49,979 bases of DNA. Source: Porticoccaceae bacterium. GTDB lineage: Bacteria; Pseudomonadota; Gammaproteobacteria; Pseudomonadales; Porticoccaceae. A program made the translations under genes and the position numbers. The notes beneath the pieces are model-generated. The model was not told where the DNA came from, searched no databases, and worked only from the letters and a program-made list of their open reading frames with translations. This document shows, one piece after another, positions 20,602 to 31,174 of the stretch (position 1 is its first letter; each line of letters opens with the position of its first letter). Location: positions 1 through 49,979 of the forward strand of contig CACEBC010000014.1 of the NCBI GenBank assembly GCA_902557735.1, in the 5' to 3' direction.

Positions 20602-23175
20602 TCATAATGATCTTTTCACTTCGGTAATGTCATACACTTCTATCTGATCTCCAACTCGCACATCATTGTAATCCCTCACTCCGATTCCGCATTCCATTCC
20701 ATTGCGGACTTCCTGAGTGTCATCTTTGAAACGCCTCAATGATTCCAATTCTCCCTGAAAGATCACAACATTATCACGCAAGACTCGAATCGGTTTGCTA
20801 CGATGCACGGATCCCTCCAGAACCATACAACCAGCAATTAGTCCATATTTAGGAGATTTAAAGGTGTCCCTTACTTCAGCAATGCCAACAATCGTCTCGC
20901 GAGACTCAGGCGACAGCAGCCCCGACAGCGCCTGCTTAACTTCATCCAACAAATTGTATATAACGCTGTAATATCGAACCTCGACTTGTTCCTTCTCTGA
21001 GAGAGCACGCGCTCCAGCACTAGTTCGCACATTAAACCCTAAAACAATGGCACCGGTGGTTATGGCCAAGTTAATATCAGACTCGGTTATACCCCCTATG
21101 CCCGATGCCACGATATCTACAGCAACCTCATCTGTTGCGAAGTCATTGAGTGCTCCAGTGAGCGCTTCAAGTGATCCTCGCACATCTGTTTTAACTACTA
21201 CTCTCAAATTGTCAGTGGCGTTTTCCAAGACATCAGAAAACATATTCTCCAATTTTATTGCCTGATATCTGTTAGTCCGCTCGGCTCTAGCTCGATCATG
21301 CCTTACTGTAGCAATTTCCTTTGCCTTTCGCTCATCTGAAACGACGAAGAATTCGTCCCCCGCATTTGGGACATCGTCCAATCCCAAAATTTCTAGCGGA
21401 ACAGATGGACCAGCCTCAAAAAGAGATTTTTGAGCCTCATTCGTCATAGCGCGAATCTTGCCAACAGTCTCACCAGCTAGCATAAAATCACCTTTACATA
21501 ACTTGCCCTGTTGAACAAGCGCAGTAGCAATCACCCCGCGGCTTTTGTCAATCCGAGATTCAACTATAACTCCACTTGCAGGTCCCTCATATACCGCCGT
21601 CAATTCCAGCAGCTCAGCTTGCAAAAGAATCGCCTCCAGTAAGTCATCAATGCCCTCCCCAGTTTGGGCTGATACTTTAATGAACTGAGTGTCTCCGCCC
21701 CATTCCTCGGGAATTACATCCCTAGCGCCCAATTCAGTCATGACTCTTTCGGGATCAGAGTCCTCCTTGTCAATTTTATTCAAAGCCACAATTATTGGCA
21801 CATCCGCTGCTTTCGCATGCTGAATCGCCTCCTCCGTCTGCGGCATAACCCCATCATCAGCGGCTACTACGAGAATCACTACATCTGTGCTCTTGGCCCC
21901 TCTAGCGCGCATAGCGGTGAACGCAGCATGTCCCGGAGTATCAAGAAATGTGACCATTCCTTTTAGGGTATGAACATGATATGCGCCAATATGCTGAGTT
22001 ATACCACCTGCCTCATCTGAGGCTACATGAGACTCACGGATATAATCTAACAGAGAGGTTTTTCCATGATCTACATGGCCCATAACAGTAACAATTGGGG
22101 CTCTTGGCGCTGAATTGCCAGATTGTCTATAGCGCTCAAATTGCTGAATCAATTCAGCTTCAACATTGTCATCAACCGCTGCCAATGGCTTGTGACCAAG
22201 CTCCTCAACTAACAAAAAAGCGGTTTCTTGATCTATGCTTTCATTAACGGAAACAGAAAGTCCAAGCTTCATGAGCTCCTTCACAACAAGGCCTGCTTTA
22301 ATATTTAGACTAGATGCCAATTGTGCAACGGTAATCTCGCTCGGAATGATCACTTCTAAGATAATTTTTTGAGTTGGCTTTTGGAACGTATGTTTATTAT
22401 CAATCTTAAGTGGCGCAGAAATGCCCGATTTCAGACGCATTTTTTTTCTTCCTTCATCAGCCACTTCATCTATCATCAACCGGGGTTTTTTCTTGGTTCC
22501 TTTTCCAAGTGGACGCTTGGCGCGACGCATTATGTCGTCATCGTCACTCTTCCTGTTGGAGCGACGCCCTTTCTCTGGCGCCGAATCAACGACGTGGGGC
22601 TGCGGGTCGGGCGATGGTTTAGCTGATCTAACTGGCTTACTGGTCCCGGAGATCTCTGGAGTATCGGTTGAGACAGTCTTTGCGGTTTCCTCTACTTTTT
22701 GTTTAATTACTGCCTCAGTCTTCTTCTTTTCTTCTTCCTCTGCTCTGATACGACTTTCAATCGCCGCGACTCGTTTAGCTTCGATTTCGTCAGTTGCCGA
22801 ACTAACAATTGAGGACTTGACCGGCATTGCAGTTGCATCCGCAGATTCTTGCGAGGCTGCTTTTGCAATAGACTCTGAATCTTCATCGGTGCGTTTGACG
22901 TAAGTCCGCTTTTTTCGCACCTCAATGTTGACGGTTTTCCGATTAGCAGATCTAAGCGTGGTTAATGTCTTACGCCTAAGCGTAATTTTTCTCGGTTCGC
23001 TGGCAGTGGTTCCGTGAAGTCCTTTTAAATAACCGAGTAGTATCTGCTTTTCTTCATCAGAAACCGAGGCGTCAGCACTAGTGTGGGACAACCCTGCTTC
23101 TTTCATCTGTTTCAGAAGACGCTCCACGGAAGCACCAACCGTTTGGGCCAATTTATCGACCGTCACTTGAGCCAT
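20602..23175 (-). CDS. infB: translation initiation factor IF-2
   Basis: 857 residues. An IF2-N domain ([20 protein letters not shown]) is followed by a charged, low-complexity linker (residues about 60-250, with a KKKTEAV segment) and a second IF2-N-like domain. The GTPase has [27 protein letters not shown] and NKID, and the IF2-specific C-terminal domains follow. It positions fMet-tRNA on the 30S subunit; the initiator tRNA gene lies upstream in the same cluster. Confidence 0.98.
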   Translation of the reverse strand: MAQVTVDKLAQTVGASVERLLKQMKEAGLSHTSADASVSDEEKQILLGYLKGLHGTTASEPRKITLRRKTLTTLRSANRKTVNIEVRKKRTYVKRTDEDSESIAKAASQESADATAMPVKSSIVSSATDEIEAKRVAAIESRIRAEEEEKKKTEAVIKQKVEETAKTVSTDTPEISGTSKPVRSAKPSPDPQPHVVDSAPEKGRRSNRKSDDDDIMRRAKRPLGKGTKKKPRLMIDEVADEGRKKMRLKSGISAPLKIDNKHTFQKPTQKIILEVIIPSEITVAQLASSLNIKAGLVVKELMKLGLSVSVNESIDQETAFLLVEELGHKPLAAVDDNVEAELIQQFERYRQSGNSAPRAPIVTVMGHVDHGKTSLLDYIRESHVASDEAGGITQHIGAYHVHTLKGMVTFLDTPGHAAFTAMRARGAKSTDVVILVVAADDGVMPQTEEAIQHAKAADVPIIVALNKIDKEDSDPERVMTELGARDVIPEEWGGDTQFIKVSAQTGEGIDDLLEAILLQAELLELTAVYEGPASGVIVESRIDKSRGVIATALVQQGKLCKGDFMLAGETVGKIRAMTNEAQKSLFEAGPSVPLEILGLDDVPNAGDEFFVVSDERKAKEIATVRHDRARAERTNRYQAIKLENMFSDVLENATDNLRVVVKTDVRGSLEALTGALNDFATDEVAVDIVASGIGGITESDINLAITTGAIVLGFNVRTSAGARALSEKEQVEVRYYSVIYNLLDEVKQALSGLLSPESRETIVGIAEVRDTFKSPKYGLIAGCMVLEGSVHRSKPIRVLRDNVVIFQGELESLRRFKDDTQEVRNGMECGIGVRDYNDVRVGDQIEVYDITEVKRSL

Positions 23176-23202
23176 TTATGTTCCCCAAAAAAGCTTTTCT
23201 TA

Positions 23203-24696
23203 TTAATTGCTAGCGTCCTCAAACCATGGCGCGCGGGCCGTCATAATTAATGCCGCTGCCCTCTTTTCATCAACACCCTCTAACTCCAATATGTCATCAA
23301 CGGCTTGCTCTGCGAGATCTTCCATTGTAACAATCTTTTTTGCCGCCAACTGATAGGCCAGATTATGATCCATGCCCTCCATATTCAACAAATCCTCAGC
23401 AGGAGGAGAATTAGTCAATTTCTCCTCGCTGACCAATGCCATCGTAAGCAAGGCGTCCTTAGCTCTCGAACGAAGTTCTTCAGCTATTCCTTCATCAAAG
23501 CCCTCTATCGCGCTCATTTCCTCTAGCGGGACATACGCGACCTCCTCAATACTTGTGAATCCCTCTTCAACAAGCACTATCGCAACATCCTCATCAATGT
23601 CCAACGCTCGCATGAGACGTTCGACGATGTCAGACGCTTCTTGGAGCTGCTTTTCCTCCGCGTCCTCAAGAGTCATCACGTTAATGTTCCAACCAGTCAG
23701 TTCCGACGCCAGACGAACATTTTGCCCGCCCTTGCCAATGGCTTGAGCGAGGTTGTCAGCATCAACCGCGACATCCATAGAGTGGGAATCTTCGTCCACT
23801 ACAATGGATCCCACTTCAGCTGGGGACATTGCATTAATCACTAATTGTGCAGGGTTATCATCCCAAAGTACTATGTCTACCCTCTCATCATCTAGGTCCC
23901 CTGAAACCGCCTGCACTCGGGCTCCTCGCATTCCTACGCACGCACCAACGGGATCTATTCGCGCATCTTTACTCTTGACCGCAATTTTTGCACGCTGCCC
24001 CGGATCTCTAGCAGCACCTTTAATCTCTATTATACCTTCAGCAATCTCAGGAACCTCGATCCTGAACAGCTGAATGAGCATTTCGGGTGAGACTCGTGAA
24101 ACCATCAATTGAGGCCCCCGAGTATCATCTCTTATGCCCGTCAAGATAGTTCGGGTTCGATCATTTACCCTAAATATTTCGCGACCAACCAACTCTTCGC
24201 GAGGAAGCAGCCCTTCTGCATTATCCCCGAAATCGACTATAATGTGATCACGGGTGACTTTTTTTACCGTGCCGTTGATGAGATCGCCGACACGATGTCT
24301 ATATCGATTTATAACCAGTTCTCGTTCTGCATCTCTCACTCTTTGAACGATCACCTGCTTTGCAAGCTGTGCCGCAATTCTCCCAAATGTTTCATTGTCA
24401 ACTTGTTCCTCATAAACATCCCCAACAGATAAATTGGGGTCCCTGTCGTTCGCTTCCTCTGTAGTGAACTGCGTACCCAACTCGGCCAAGACATCATCTG
24501 CCACCACCTCCCACCACCGAAAAGATTCATATTCACCAGTCGATCTATCTATTGATACCCGAACATTGGCCATTTCATCAAAACGTTTTTTGGTCGCTGT
24601 GGCAAGCGCATCCTCCATCGCCTCAAAGATGACCTCTCTATCTACTCCTTTCTCATTAGAGACGGCCTCAGCAACCATTAAAATTTCTCTACTCAT
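23203..24696 (-). CDS. nusA: transcription termination/antitermination factor NusA
   Basis: 497 residues. An N-terminal RNAP-binding domain is followed by S1 (VGDLINGTVKKVTRDHIIVD), two KH domains (including DPVGACVGMRGARVQAVSGD and AIGKGGQNVRLASEL) and two C-terminal acidic helix-hairpin-helix repeats typical of gammaproteobacterial NusA. It modulates pausing, termination and antitermination. It sits 20 bp after rimP. Confidence 0.98.
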   Translation of the reverse strand: MSREILMVAEAVSNEKGVDREVIFEAMEDALATATKKRFDEMANVRVSIDRSTGEYESFRWWEVVADDVLAELGTQFTTEEANDRDPNLSVGDVYEEQVDNETFGRIAAQLAKQVIVQRVRDAERELVINRYRHRVGDLINGTVKKVTRDHIIVDFGDNAEGLLPREELVGREIFRVNDRTRTILTGIRDDTRGPQLMVSRVSPEMLIQLFRIEVPEIAEGIIEIKGAARDPGQRAKIAVKSKDARIDPVGACVGMRGARVQAVSGDLDDERVDIVLWDDNPAQLVINAMSPAEVGSIVVDEDSHSMDVAVDADNLAQAIGKGGQNVRLASELTGWNINVMTLEDAEEKQLQEASDIVERLMRALDIDEDVAIVLVEEGFTSIEEVAYVPLEEMSAIEGFDEGIAEELRSRAKDALLTMALVSEEKLTNSPPAEDLLNMEGMDHNLAYQLAAKKIVTMEDLAEQAVDDILELEGVDEKRAAALIMTARAPWFEDASN

Positions 24697-24716
24697 TTAT
24701 GCTACCCCAAAACCAC

Positions 24717-25175
24717 CTAAAATATCGGTACTAAATTTGCCTTGTCTATATTTTCATGGATAAAACAATAGTCTTCATCTGAACACGAAAGAATAATATC
24801 GTTGCCATCTACGTGTTTGAGAAGCCCTTTAAAGTTTCTTCTGCCGCGAAGCGGAGAACGCAATCTGACCTCTATCTTATAGCCGAGATACTGCTGAAAA
24901 TGTGTCAGTTCCATAAGTGGCCTGTCAAGGCCTGGCGACGAGACCTCCAAAACATAGTTGTCAGCAATGATATTTTCCACATCTAGAATACCTGCACATT
25001 GCCTGCTAACCCGCTCGCAGTCATCTATATTTATGTTGTCTTTCTCTTTGTCAATGTAGATTCTCAAGGTCTTTTGGTTGCGATGAGTAAAAAATTCAAT
25101 TCCCCATAGTTTGCAATCCAAAGAGACAACCACTGGTTTGATCAAATCTGTCAATACGCCAGTTCCTAAACTCAA
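24717..25175 (-). CDS. rimP: ribosome maturation factor RimP
   Basis: 152 residues. The N-terminal part has LWGIEFFTHRNQKTLRIYID and DDCERVSRQCAGILD, followed by NYVLEVSSPGLDRPL and the C-terminal SH3-like domain. It is needed for 30S maturation. It begins at TTG (25175) with GGAG about 7 nt upstream. A terminator hairpin lies between tRNA-fMet and this gene. Confidence 0.95.
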   Translation of the reverse strand: MSLGTGVLTDLIKPVVVSLDCKLWGIEFFTHRNQKTLRIYIDKEKDNINIDDCERVSRQCAGILDVENIIADNYVLEVSSPGLDRPLMELTHFQQYLGYKIEVRLRSPLRGRRNFKGLLKHVDGNDIILSCSDEDYCFIHENIDKANLVPIF

Positions 25176-25195
25176 TCACTTACTCCGAAAAAACT

Positions 25196-25223
25196 AAAAA
25201 AAAATGGGCTCACAGCCCATTTT
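25196..25223 (-). terminator. terminator between tRNA-fMet and rimP
   Basis: AAAATGGGC and GCCCATTTT arms around a 5-nt loop, followed by a T tract on the minus strand. It would end most tRNA-fMet transcripts and leave a fraction to read into rimP-nusA-infB. Confidence 0.85.
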
Positions 25224-25365
25224 CTAGATGCAAAAGAAAAAACCTAAAAAAGTTTCTTCACTTGGTGACGAAATCGACGCTAACAATACATTGCTTCATT
25301 GATCACAAGTAGCACAAGTACCAGTCAACATCTTGATAACGCACTAGGCTCTTCCCTTCCACTCT

Positions 25366-25442
<77 letters not shown>

Positions 25443-25560
25443 TCAACAAGAACAAAATGATTTACATAGCTTACCCAGAATGGAGGCGCATTATAAAAAG
25501 AGGATGCCTTGAGGTCAACAATACTGGCTGCTTTAAATAACGTAGCAAATACCACAATAA

Positions 25561-26352
25561 CTACTCCAGAGGTTTTTGGTGTCGGGACTCAACAATAATT
25601 TCGTAAGCAGCTTGAATCTCTTGCGTTCTCTCCGTCGCCAATTGGACCATGTCATCTGGCATCCCTTGCCCGATCAGCTTATCTGGATGGTTCTCACTAA
25701 TAAGAGTTCGGTAAGCTTTTTTCACTTGCATATCAGAGCTAGTGTTCGGAATGCCCAGCGCCGAGTAGGCCATGTCGATTCGACCGCTATTGGAAACAGA
25801 TTGCTTGTTTTTCCTAAAGGTTTCCTGTGCGCCGATCATACTGAAAATTTGGTCGATGGTGCTAGCCGGAAAATTTAGTTCAGTCGCTATTCGACGCAGA
25901 ATTCTCTCTTCGGACTCATCCAAAATTTCATCAGCTATAGCCAATGAAATGAGATATTTGATCAATTGAAGCTTTAAGTTATTGTAGCTACTGCATATGC
26001 GTGCAAACGCACTTAAAGTTTCGTCGATAGAGAAATCTGTCGCGGCTCCAGCCTTAAAAAGGGATATCGCATCATCACGGCGATGCGCATCCAAACCCAT
26101 TCGTCGCATTATTTCTTCAGCTTGATTGATCTCTGGGGCAGAAATATGACCATCAGCTTTAGCTAAGTGACCGGCCAGTTGAAAAAGCGTTTCAAAAAAA
26201 CTTTGGTTGATGAGAATTCGTTGTTCCCGAGAAATGGGTTTTAAATAAAAACCAAGGCCTCGATCGAATTGGTGCCCAACAATGATCCCGATGAATGCCC
26301 CAATAGGACCACCCAAAATCCAGCCAAATAAACCGGCTAATAATTTACCCAT
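25561..26352 (-). CDS. djlA: co-chaperone DjlA (TerB and J domains)
   Basis: 263 residues. A glycine-rich N-terminal membrane segment (LFGWILGGPIGAFIGIIVG) is followed by a TerB-like helical domain (LAGHLAKADGHISAPEI, residues about 60-180) and a C-terminal J domain with HPDKL. This is the DjlA layout: membrane-anchored with a cytoplasmic J domain that stimulates DnaK. It is the first gene after tRNA-fMet inside the variable region. Confidence 0.92.
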   Translation of the reverse strand: MGKLLAGLFGWILGGPIGAFIGIIVGHQFDRGLGFYLKPISREQRILINQSFFETLFQLAGHLAKADGHISAPEINQAEEIMRRMGLDAHRRDDAISLFKAGAATDFSIDETLSAFARICSSYNNLKLQLIKYLISLAIADEILDESEERILRRIATELNFPASTIDQIFSMIGAQETFRKNKQSVSNSGRIDMAYSALGIPNTSSDMQVKKAYRTLISENHPDKLIGQGMPDDMVQLATERTQEIQAAYEIIVESRHQKPLE

Positions 26353-26379
26353 TCACCCTACCTTTCAAAAAAATTTTCT

Positions 26380-27027
26380 CTAGACCCTAGTGATCATGAA
26401 AGCTACATCTGACGGCAATCGCGGTTCTCGAACAACTCGAGTAATTCCGAAGTTTGCCTTGCAATAGGCTCGGATTCGGTGCACGTTAGCATAGTAAAGT
26501 CCTCCATCACTAATGTGCGATTGTTCTGCACACAAAAGATTAAACACCATCCCCTTGCGAGAGTATCTCCAGCAGCTTCGTAGGCAACCAAGAAAATACT
26601 CTTCCCAGTGCTTAACATCAGAAGTTACGGCCATATTATAAGTGCCAGACATCACCGAGAAATCAATGGCAGTCAATGGGCGATCCCCAACATGAAAGCG
26701 CTTCGATGGCAGCCGAGCGTCGTTTTTGCATGCTTTAATGAGAGTTGGATTTATATCATACCCACTGTATACCAGTCTGTCGTATGCGCGGTTTTCACGA
26801 ATGAAATAGAGCATGGCTCCATATCCGCAACCCACATCAGCAACGCTTACAGTGCCCTTTGGCTGAACAAATAATATTTGGTCAAGGAGTATTTTAAACC
26901 GGCTGAGTTGTCGATGTTCATTAGACCAAAAAATCCCTGCAGGGTGGCTGCCATACTTCGCAAACCTTCTGGTATAAACTCGTCTTATGAGCCTACCATA
27001 TCGCAGTCCTCTTAGTATTGACTTCAT
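26380..27027 (-). CDS. SAM-dependent class I methyltransferase
   Basis: 215 residues. The SAM-binding motif is VSVADVGCGYGAMLYFI near residues 60-77, followed by the acidic motif YSGYDINPTLIKAC and a later VTSDVKHWEEY strand. The rest of the Rossmann core is plausible. The first 45 residues are basic (RGLRYGRLIRRVYTRRF). The substrate is unknown. It ends 27 bp before djlA, on the same strand. Confidence 0.8.
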   Translation of the reverse strand: MKSILRGLRYGRLIRRVYTRRFAKYGSHPAGIFWSNEHRQLSRFKILLDQILFVQPKGTVSVADVGCGYGAMLYFIRENRAYDRLVYSGYDINPTLIKACKNDARLPSKRFHVGDRPLTAIDFSVMSGTYNMAVTSDVKHWEEYFLGCLRSCWRYSRKGMVFNLLCAEQSHISDGGLYYANVHRIRAYCKANFGITRVVREPRLPSDVAFMITRV

Positions 27028-27309
27028 GGATTAGACTTGATGATTGTCCAGACAATTTTCTATTAAAAAATGTGTTATTGAAGCTTTATTGCGCACCGAG
27101 ACCACCTCAATTCCACCCACAAAATCTGGACAATTCTTAACTCGCTTACTTAAAGCTGTATTTTACGACCACATTTTTACAAATGATAACATATTTGGAT
27201 CAACCGGCTGGACACTCGGCCCAGTATAAAAAGAGAAAACGTCTCAACTGAAAGTATAGTTCTTAAAACGCCGAGAGTGCGACAACCAACGCGCGACCAT
27301 AGCAAAAAA

Positions 27310-27870
27310 TTAATGCGGATACACGGACTCAAACTTTTCAATGTTGACCGGCATATCTTCGCAACATGCCAATCCATAGTCTTCGAGAATCCCATTCCAA
27401 TATGCAGTATGCAATTCAATCCAAACATCGAGATCTCTCACCGGGGGCCCATCTGAACAGGTGATTGAGGGATCTATAGCACCAAACGTGGTCTTGAAAA
27501 CTTCAGTTATCTGCACCACCAACATTGGATCGCCATTCGTCGACAAGAGTATTATGGGCATTCCAGAGTGCCCATCTGACCAATTGTTCCGCTCGTTCAA
27601 CCATGGAAACGTGAAAGTTGCTTTTTTTTCCCCTAATTTAATAAATTGAATTATCTGGACAGTGGTTTTTTCGTCAAGACCAATCCACCTAACTTGATAA
27701 TCTCTCGCCAATTCAGGTTTTTTTAAAATTGCCCTCGCCATGAACGCGTCAATAGCGGCTTCGTCAAACGAAATCTCAACTTTTGGTCCAACTATCGCGA
27801 ATGTTTTTTTCAAAGGTATTGCCCGTCCATTAAGCTTTCGAACCGCAGTTACAACTGACTTCTGTATCAA
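27310..27870 (-). CDS. ASCH domain protein
   Basis: 186 residues. The core from about residue 75 has the ASCH pattern: IQFIKLGEKKATFTFPWLNE, then GMPIILLSTNGDPMLVVQIT and a C-terminal CCEDMPVNIEKFESVYP. ASCH proteins resemble PUA folds and are thought to bind RNA or a nucleoside; some hydrolyse N4-acetylcytidine. The N-terminal 70 residues are longer than usual. The start is a weak TTG at 27870 and could lie further in. It follows the lipoyl gene on the same strand. Confidence 0.75.
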   Translation of the reverse strand: MIQKSVVTAVRKLNGRAIPLKKTFAIVGPKVEISFDEAAIDAFMARAILKKPELARDYQVRWIGLDEKTTVQIIQFIKLGEKKATFTFPWLNERNNWSDGHSGMPIILLSTNGDPMLVVQITEVFKTTFGAIDPSITCSDGPPVRDLDVWIELHTAYWNGILEDYGLACCEDMPVNIEKFESVYPH

Positions 27871-27918
27871 TCCTAACTAGTTAGGACTCAAAACCCATCT
27901 CTGCGTTACAGTAGCTCG

Positions 27919-28173
27919 TCAAATATAAATTAGGGCCAGCAAGTCTCCCTTATAGGCCTCTATTTCCGGCTCCAACATTATATGAAGACGCCCAGAAGCG
28001 GGTGCCTGCAGTTCATGCGTAATTTTTTGAACCATGAACTCTGCCACTATGTCTCCTTCATTGATTTTTGCGCCGTCGGAAAAAATCCATAGCACTATGC
28101 TACCCGAATCCTCCTCATTTGGGCAAAAGTGGTCAGACACACGCCATTCAAAGACTTCACCGCTTACATTCAC
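27919..28173 (-). CDS. stand-alone lipoyl (biotinyl-like) carrier protein
   Basis: 84 residues, a single lipoyl-domain fold. SIVLWIFSDGAKINEGDIVA, then VQKITHELQAPASGRLHIML with the lysine to be lipoylated in the hairpin, then YKGDLLALI. There is no subunit-binding domain and no acyltransferase core. The start overlaps the E1beta stop by 4 bp, so the two are translationally coupled. It is presumably the acyl carrier for the adjacent E1 pair. Confidence 0.85.
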   Translation of the reverse strand: MNVSGEVFEWRVSDHFCPNEEDSGSIVLWIFSDGAKINEGDIVAEFMVQKITHELQAPASGRLHIMLEPEIEAYKGDLLALIYI

Positions 28174-29237
28174 GATTTGTTCTCGATGGTTTTAAGCGCT
28201 GCCGAAGTGATTCTTTCCTGTAGAGGTAAAATGGAATACTCGAGAGGACGCGAGAAGGGAATTGAAACATCCGGTATACATACTCGTTGAGGAGGGGCTT
28301 TGAAGATTGACGCATCACGCTCAATGACAGTTGCAATGACCTCTCCCGAGACACCATAGCTGTGATAATCTTCATCAGCAACAACCAGACGGCCTGTCTT
28401 AGCAACCGAATCAACAATACCCTCTCTATCCAGTGGAACCAAGCTTCGGATATCGACTACCTCGGCAGATATACCCATTTTAGCCAAAGACTCCGCAGAT
28501 TCTAATGCCTGATGCACAGCGAGGCCCACGCCCGCAAGCGTCACGTCAGTGCCTTCCTTGTAAACTTTTATCTTTCCAAAAGGCACAGTATAGTCGCCCT
28601 GAGGCACGTCACTGAGAGACGTTTTCACTAGTGGGCCCATGAATCCAACTCCCGATGCTCCCTTATGCACCAAAAAAACCACAAAGTTATCGTCACGAAT
28701 CGCTGTATGCATCATTCCTTTCGCATCGTAAGCATTGGTTGGCGACACTACTTTTAAACCGGGCATATGCGCCAAAGTGGCATGAAGACACTGCGAGTGC
28801 TGAGCGGCATTACTATAGCCAGCGCCAGTGCCGCTAATTAGAACCATGGGTACTTTAAATTGCCCACCGGACATGAAGTGTGTTTTTGCCGCGTGATTCA
28901 CTATCGCGTTATAGCAAACACCAATAAAATCGACGTATGCCAGTTCAATGATGGGACGCATTCCCTCCATCGCCGCACCAGCCGCCATACCTATCCAACC
29001 CGTCTCTGAGATTGGCATATCTATAACTCGGTCTGAACCAAACTTATCTCCAAGTCCATCTGCAGTTCCAAATACCCCACCAAACCCGGCAACGTCCTCT
29101 CCCATCATAAATACCCGGTTATCGTTAGCCATTTCCCAATCGACTGCTTCTCGCTGTGCTCGACAGATTGTAAGACTTCTACTTCTTGATTCACCTGAGG
29201 TCGGTGATTCCCACGGGGCTGCTTCTTTAGTGCTCAT
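28170..29237 (-). CDS. 2-oxo acid dehydrogenase E1 component, beta subunit
   Basis: About 355 residues. Transketolase-like beta subunit: RVFMMGEDVAGFGGVFG, DMPISETGWIGMAAGAAMEG, VSPTNAYDAKGMMHTAIRDD and a C-terminal domain with VVDIRSLVPLDREGIVDSV. The ATG at 29237 has GAGG about 6 nt upstream; a TTG at 29291 without a Shine-Dalgarno would overlap E1alpha. With E1alpha it decarboxylates a 2-oxo acid and transfers the acyl group to lipoamide. The substrate (pyruvate, acetoin or branched-chain) is not settled. Confidence 0.92.
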   Translation of the reverse strand: MSTKEAAPWESPTSGESRSRSLTICRAQREAVDWEMANDNRVFMMGEDVAGFGGVFGTADGLGDKFGSDRVIDMPISETGWIGMAAGAAMEGMRPIIELAYVDFIGVCYNAIVNHAAKTHFMSGGQFKVPMVLISGTGAGYSNAAQHSQCLHATLAHMPGLKVVSPTNAYDAKGMMHTAIRDDNFVVFLVHKGASGVGFMGPLVKTSLSDVPQGDYTVPFGKIKVYKEGTDVTLAGVGLAVHQALESAESLAKMGISAEVVDIRSLVPLDREGIVDSVAKTGRLVVADEDYHSYGVSGEVIATVIERDASIFKAPPQRVCIPDVSIPFSRPLEYSILPLQERITSAALKTIENKS

Positions 29238-29283
29238 GTTTACCTCTTTAATTTTTGTGGACGCGTTAGGTAGTGCAACGCTT

Positions 29284-30264
29284 TCATGCAAACGTACAAT
29301 TTAGAGCATCCTCAGCATCCGGATAATCTGCCTCCAAGGCAAATGCAATAGCCTCATCTACTTCGGCATCGACAGCTTTTTCGATATGAGATGCCTCTTT
29401 CTCGGTCAATATCCCCTCATCAATTAGACGCGCCCGATATACTGGAAGCGGATCAATCTGATAATCGCTTTTTTTACCAGTGATGTAACCGGCGGGGTCT
29501 CCCATGAAATGACCGGAGAGACGCACTGTTTCAATTTCCAAAATGGTTCCACCCTCGCCGGATCTTGCGCGCTCCAAAGCACGCTGAGTCGCCAAATAGA
29601 TTAGTTCTGGATCGTTTCCTTCTACAAACTCTCCAGCCATACCATAACTTGCAGCCCTGTCACTATTTCGCTCGCAGGCTGTGGACATTGATTTGTGCGT
29701 CGTCACAGCCCATTTGTTATCTTCGATCACGCAGATAAACGGTAGTTTACGCAGACCCACTATATTCATCACCTCGTGAAAAGCTCCTTGATTAACAGCT
29801 CCCTCACCAAGGAAACTTAGTGCCACTCCAGGCTTTTTCTGCATTTTTCTCGCAAAAGCCATCCCTGCTGCAGGCCCCAATCCTTCCGCGATAATACCAC
29901 TAGAACTGAAGTTAACTCGCTTATCATAAAGGTGCATGTGCCCGCCTCGCCCCCCGGAAAGCCCCGCTTTTTTTCCGAATAGTTCAGCCGACATCTCTTT
30001 TAGATTGACGCCTCTAGCAACCGCTATGTGATGAGGCCGATGCCCAGTAGTGATCATATCTTCATCCCTTAAGGCTGCGCAAACGCCCGAGCCCACAGGC
30101 TCTTGTCCATGAGAGGTATGCAACTCGCCAGGTAAAGGTCCCGCGCCAAACGCAAACACCGGCGTTTTATCAATCCAGTATTGTTCGGTAAGCCGGTCAT
30201 CCCAAAAACGACTTCTCACCATGGTTTCAAACATTGAACGACGAATGCTAATAGGCAAAGACAT
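29284..30264 (-). CDS. 2-oxo acid dehydrogenase E1 component, alpha subunit
   Basis: 326 residues. The TPP-binding motif is present as GEGAVNQGAFHEVMNIVGL followed by VIEDNKWA. HTSHGQEPVGSGVCAALR, TTGHRPHHIAVARG and GLSGGRGGHMHLYD are typical of PdhA/AcoA-type alpha chains. It forms an alpha2beta2 E1 with the next gene. The operon continues with a lipoyl carrier, but no E2 acyltransferase or E3 gene is seen in the window. Confidence 0.93.
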   Translation of the reverse strand: MSLPISIRRSMFETMVRSRFWDDRLTEQYWIDKTPVFAFGAGPLPGELHTSHGQEPVGSGVCAALRDEDMITTGHRPHHIAVARGVNLKEMSAELFGKKAGLSGGRGGHMHLYDKRVNFSSSGIIAEGLGPAAGMAFARKMQKKPGVALSFLGEGAVNQGAFHEVMNIVGLRKLPFICVIEDNKWAVTTHKSMSTACERNSDRAASYGMAGEFVEGNDPELIYLATQRALERARSGEGGTILEIETVRLSGHFMGDPAGYITGKKSDYQIDPLPVYRARLIDEGILTEKEASHIEKAVDAEVDEAIAFALEADYPDAEDALNCTFA

Positions 30265-30619
30265 ATAGACCCTCTCTATAAAACAAAAGTAAGTTGCTTG
30301 TATTCACTAAAAATGGTTGCAGCATTATTTTATTTAAACTGGTGACCAAACCGGTCCAGCCAGCATGGGGCAGAACGTTTCTTATTTTCAGCTTACAATC
30401 GGAAGATGCTATTGAGACTCTATCTCTTTGTCAATAGGCGATTCATAGTTGTCTATGCGCAATAAAACTATATTTTTATTTAATAATGATATTGGGATGT
30501 TATCCCGTAATATAAAATGGTTATTATAGTTTCAAGAATCGAAACGAAATATCACGATCCTGCAATAGTTTCCAAAATCCATTGCACTGTCCAAAGCTGC
30601 AACCATGCCGCAGCGCTAA
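30265..30619. promoter_or_regulatory. non-coding upstream region of the E1 operon
   Basis: 355 bp without a convincing gene. At about 30,340-30,360 a CTGGTGACCAAACCGGTCCAG block contains TGGT-G-ACCA, a GntR/FCD-like dyad, followed on the minus strand by AT-rich DNA (TTTAAATAAAATAAT) suitable for a promoter. It is probably the E1alpha promoter region; the regulator is unknown. Confidence 0.35.
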
Positions 30620-31171
30620 TTAAAAACCCGTAACCCCCTCGTCCAATTGAACGCCAAACGAATTCAAAGCCATAGAGACCATATGATACTGCCCCACAGC
30701 AAATACTACATCCATCATTTGCTGATCAGAATACTCTCGAGAGAGAGCCTCCCACGTTATATCACTTATAAAACTGCTGTCATGGAGTTCATCGGCTGCA
30801 TCTATAAGCGCTCTCTCAATAGCACTCCATCCCTCTGCTTGCGATCCAACCTTAATTCGTTCAATCTCGTCATCTCTGAGCCCTTCGTTTCTCGCGAAAA
30901 TTTTATGCTGACCCCACTCATATGCCGAATCACACAACCAACCTACACGAAGTATCAATATCTCCCTATGACGTCCAGTAAGTGTTGAGCTTTCGCCCAT
31001 AACATGATATGCCCAGACATTAAATTTTTCAGCAGCCTTGACGTGTCGAGCAAGTGTCGCCGAAATGTTATAAAAGGGCGCTTTCCCTTTTATTGGTTCG
31101 AGATAACGTTTCTGAGCAATTGTCCAGTCGCTCTCTGGCACTGGTTTTATCCGCGCTTGGGTTAATTTCAT
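30620..31171 (-). CDS. carboxymuconolactone decarboxylase/AhpD-like protein
   Basis: About 183 residues, all-helical CMD fold: FNVWAYHVMG, LTGRHREILILRVGWLCDSA, YEWGQHKIFARNEGL and the C-terminal VVFAVGQYHMVSMALNSFGV. The ExxxLRVgwlc/EwgqH layout is that of the CMD family, which lacks a classical CxxC here, so peroxidase activity of the AhpD type is doubtful. ATG at 31171 has AGGAG 7 nt upstream. The frame is open upstream into the GDSL remnant without an intervening stop. Confidence 0.85.
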   Translation of the reverse strand: MKLTQARIKPVPESDWTIAQKRYLEPIKGKAPFYNISATLARHVKAAEKFNVWAYHVMGESSTLTGRHREILILRVGWLCDSAYEWGQHKIFARNEGLRDDEIERIKVGSQAEGWSAIERALIDAADELHDSSFISDITWEALSREYSDQQMMDVVFAVGQYHMVSMALNSFGVQLDEGVTGF

Positions 31172-31174
31172 CAC

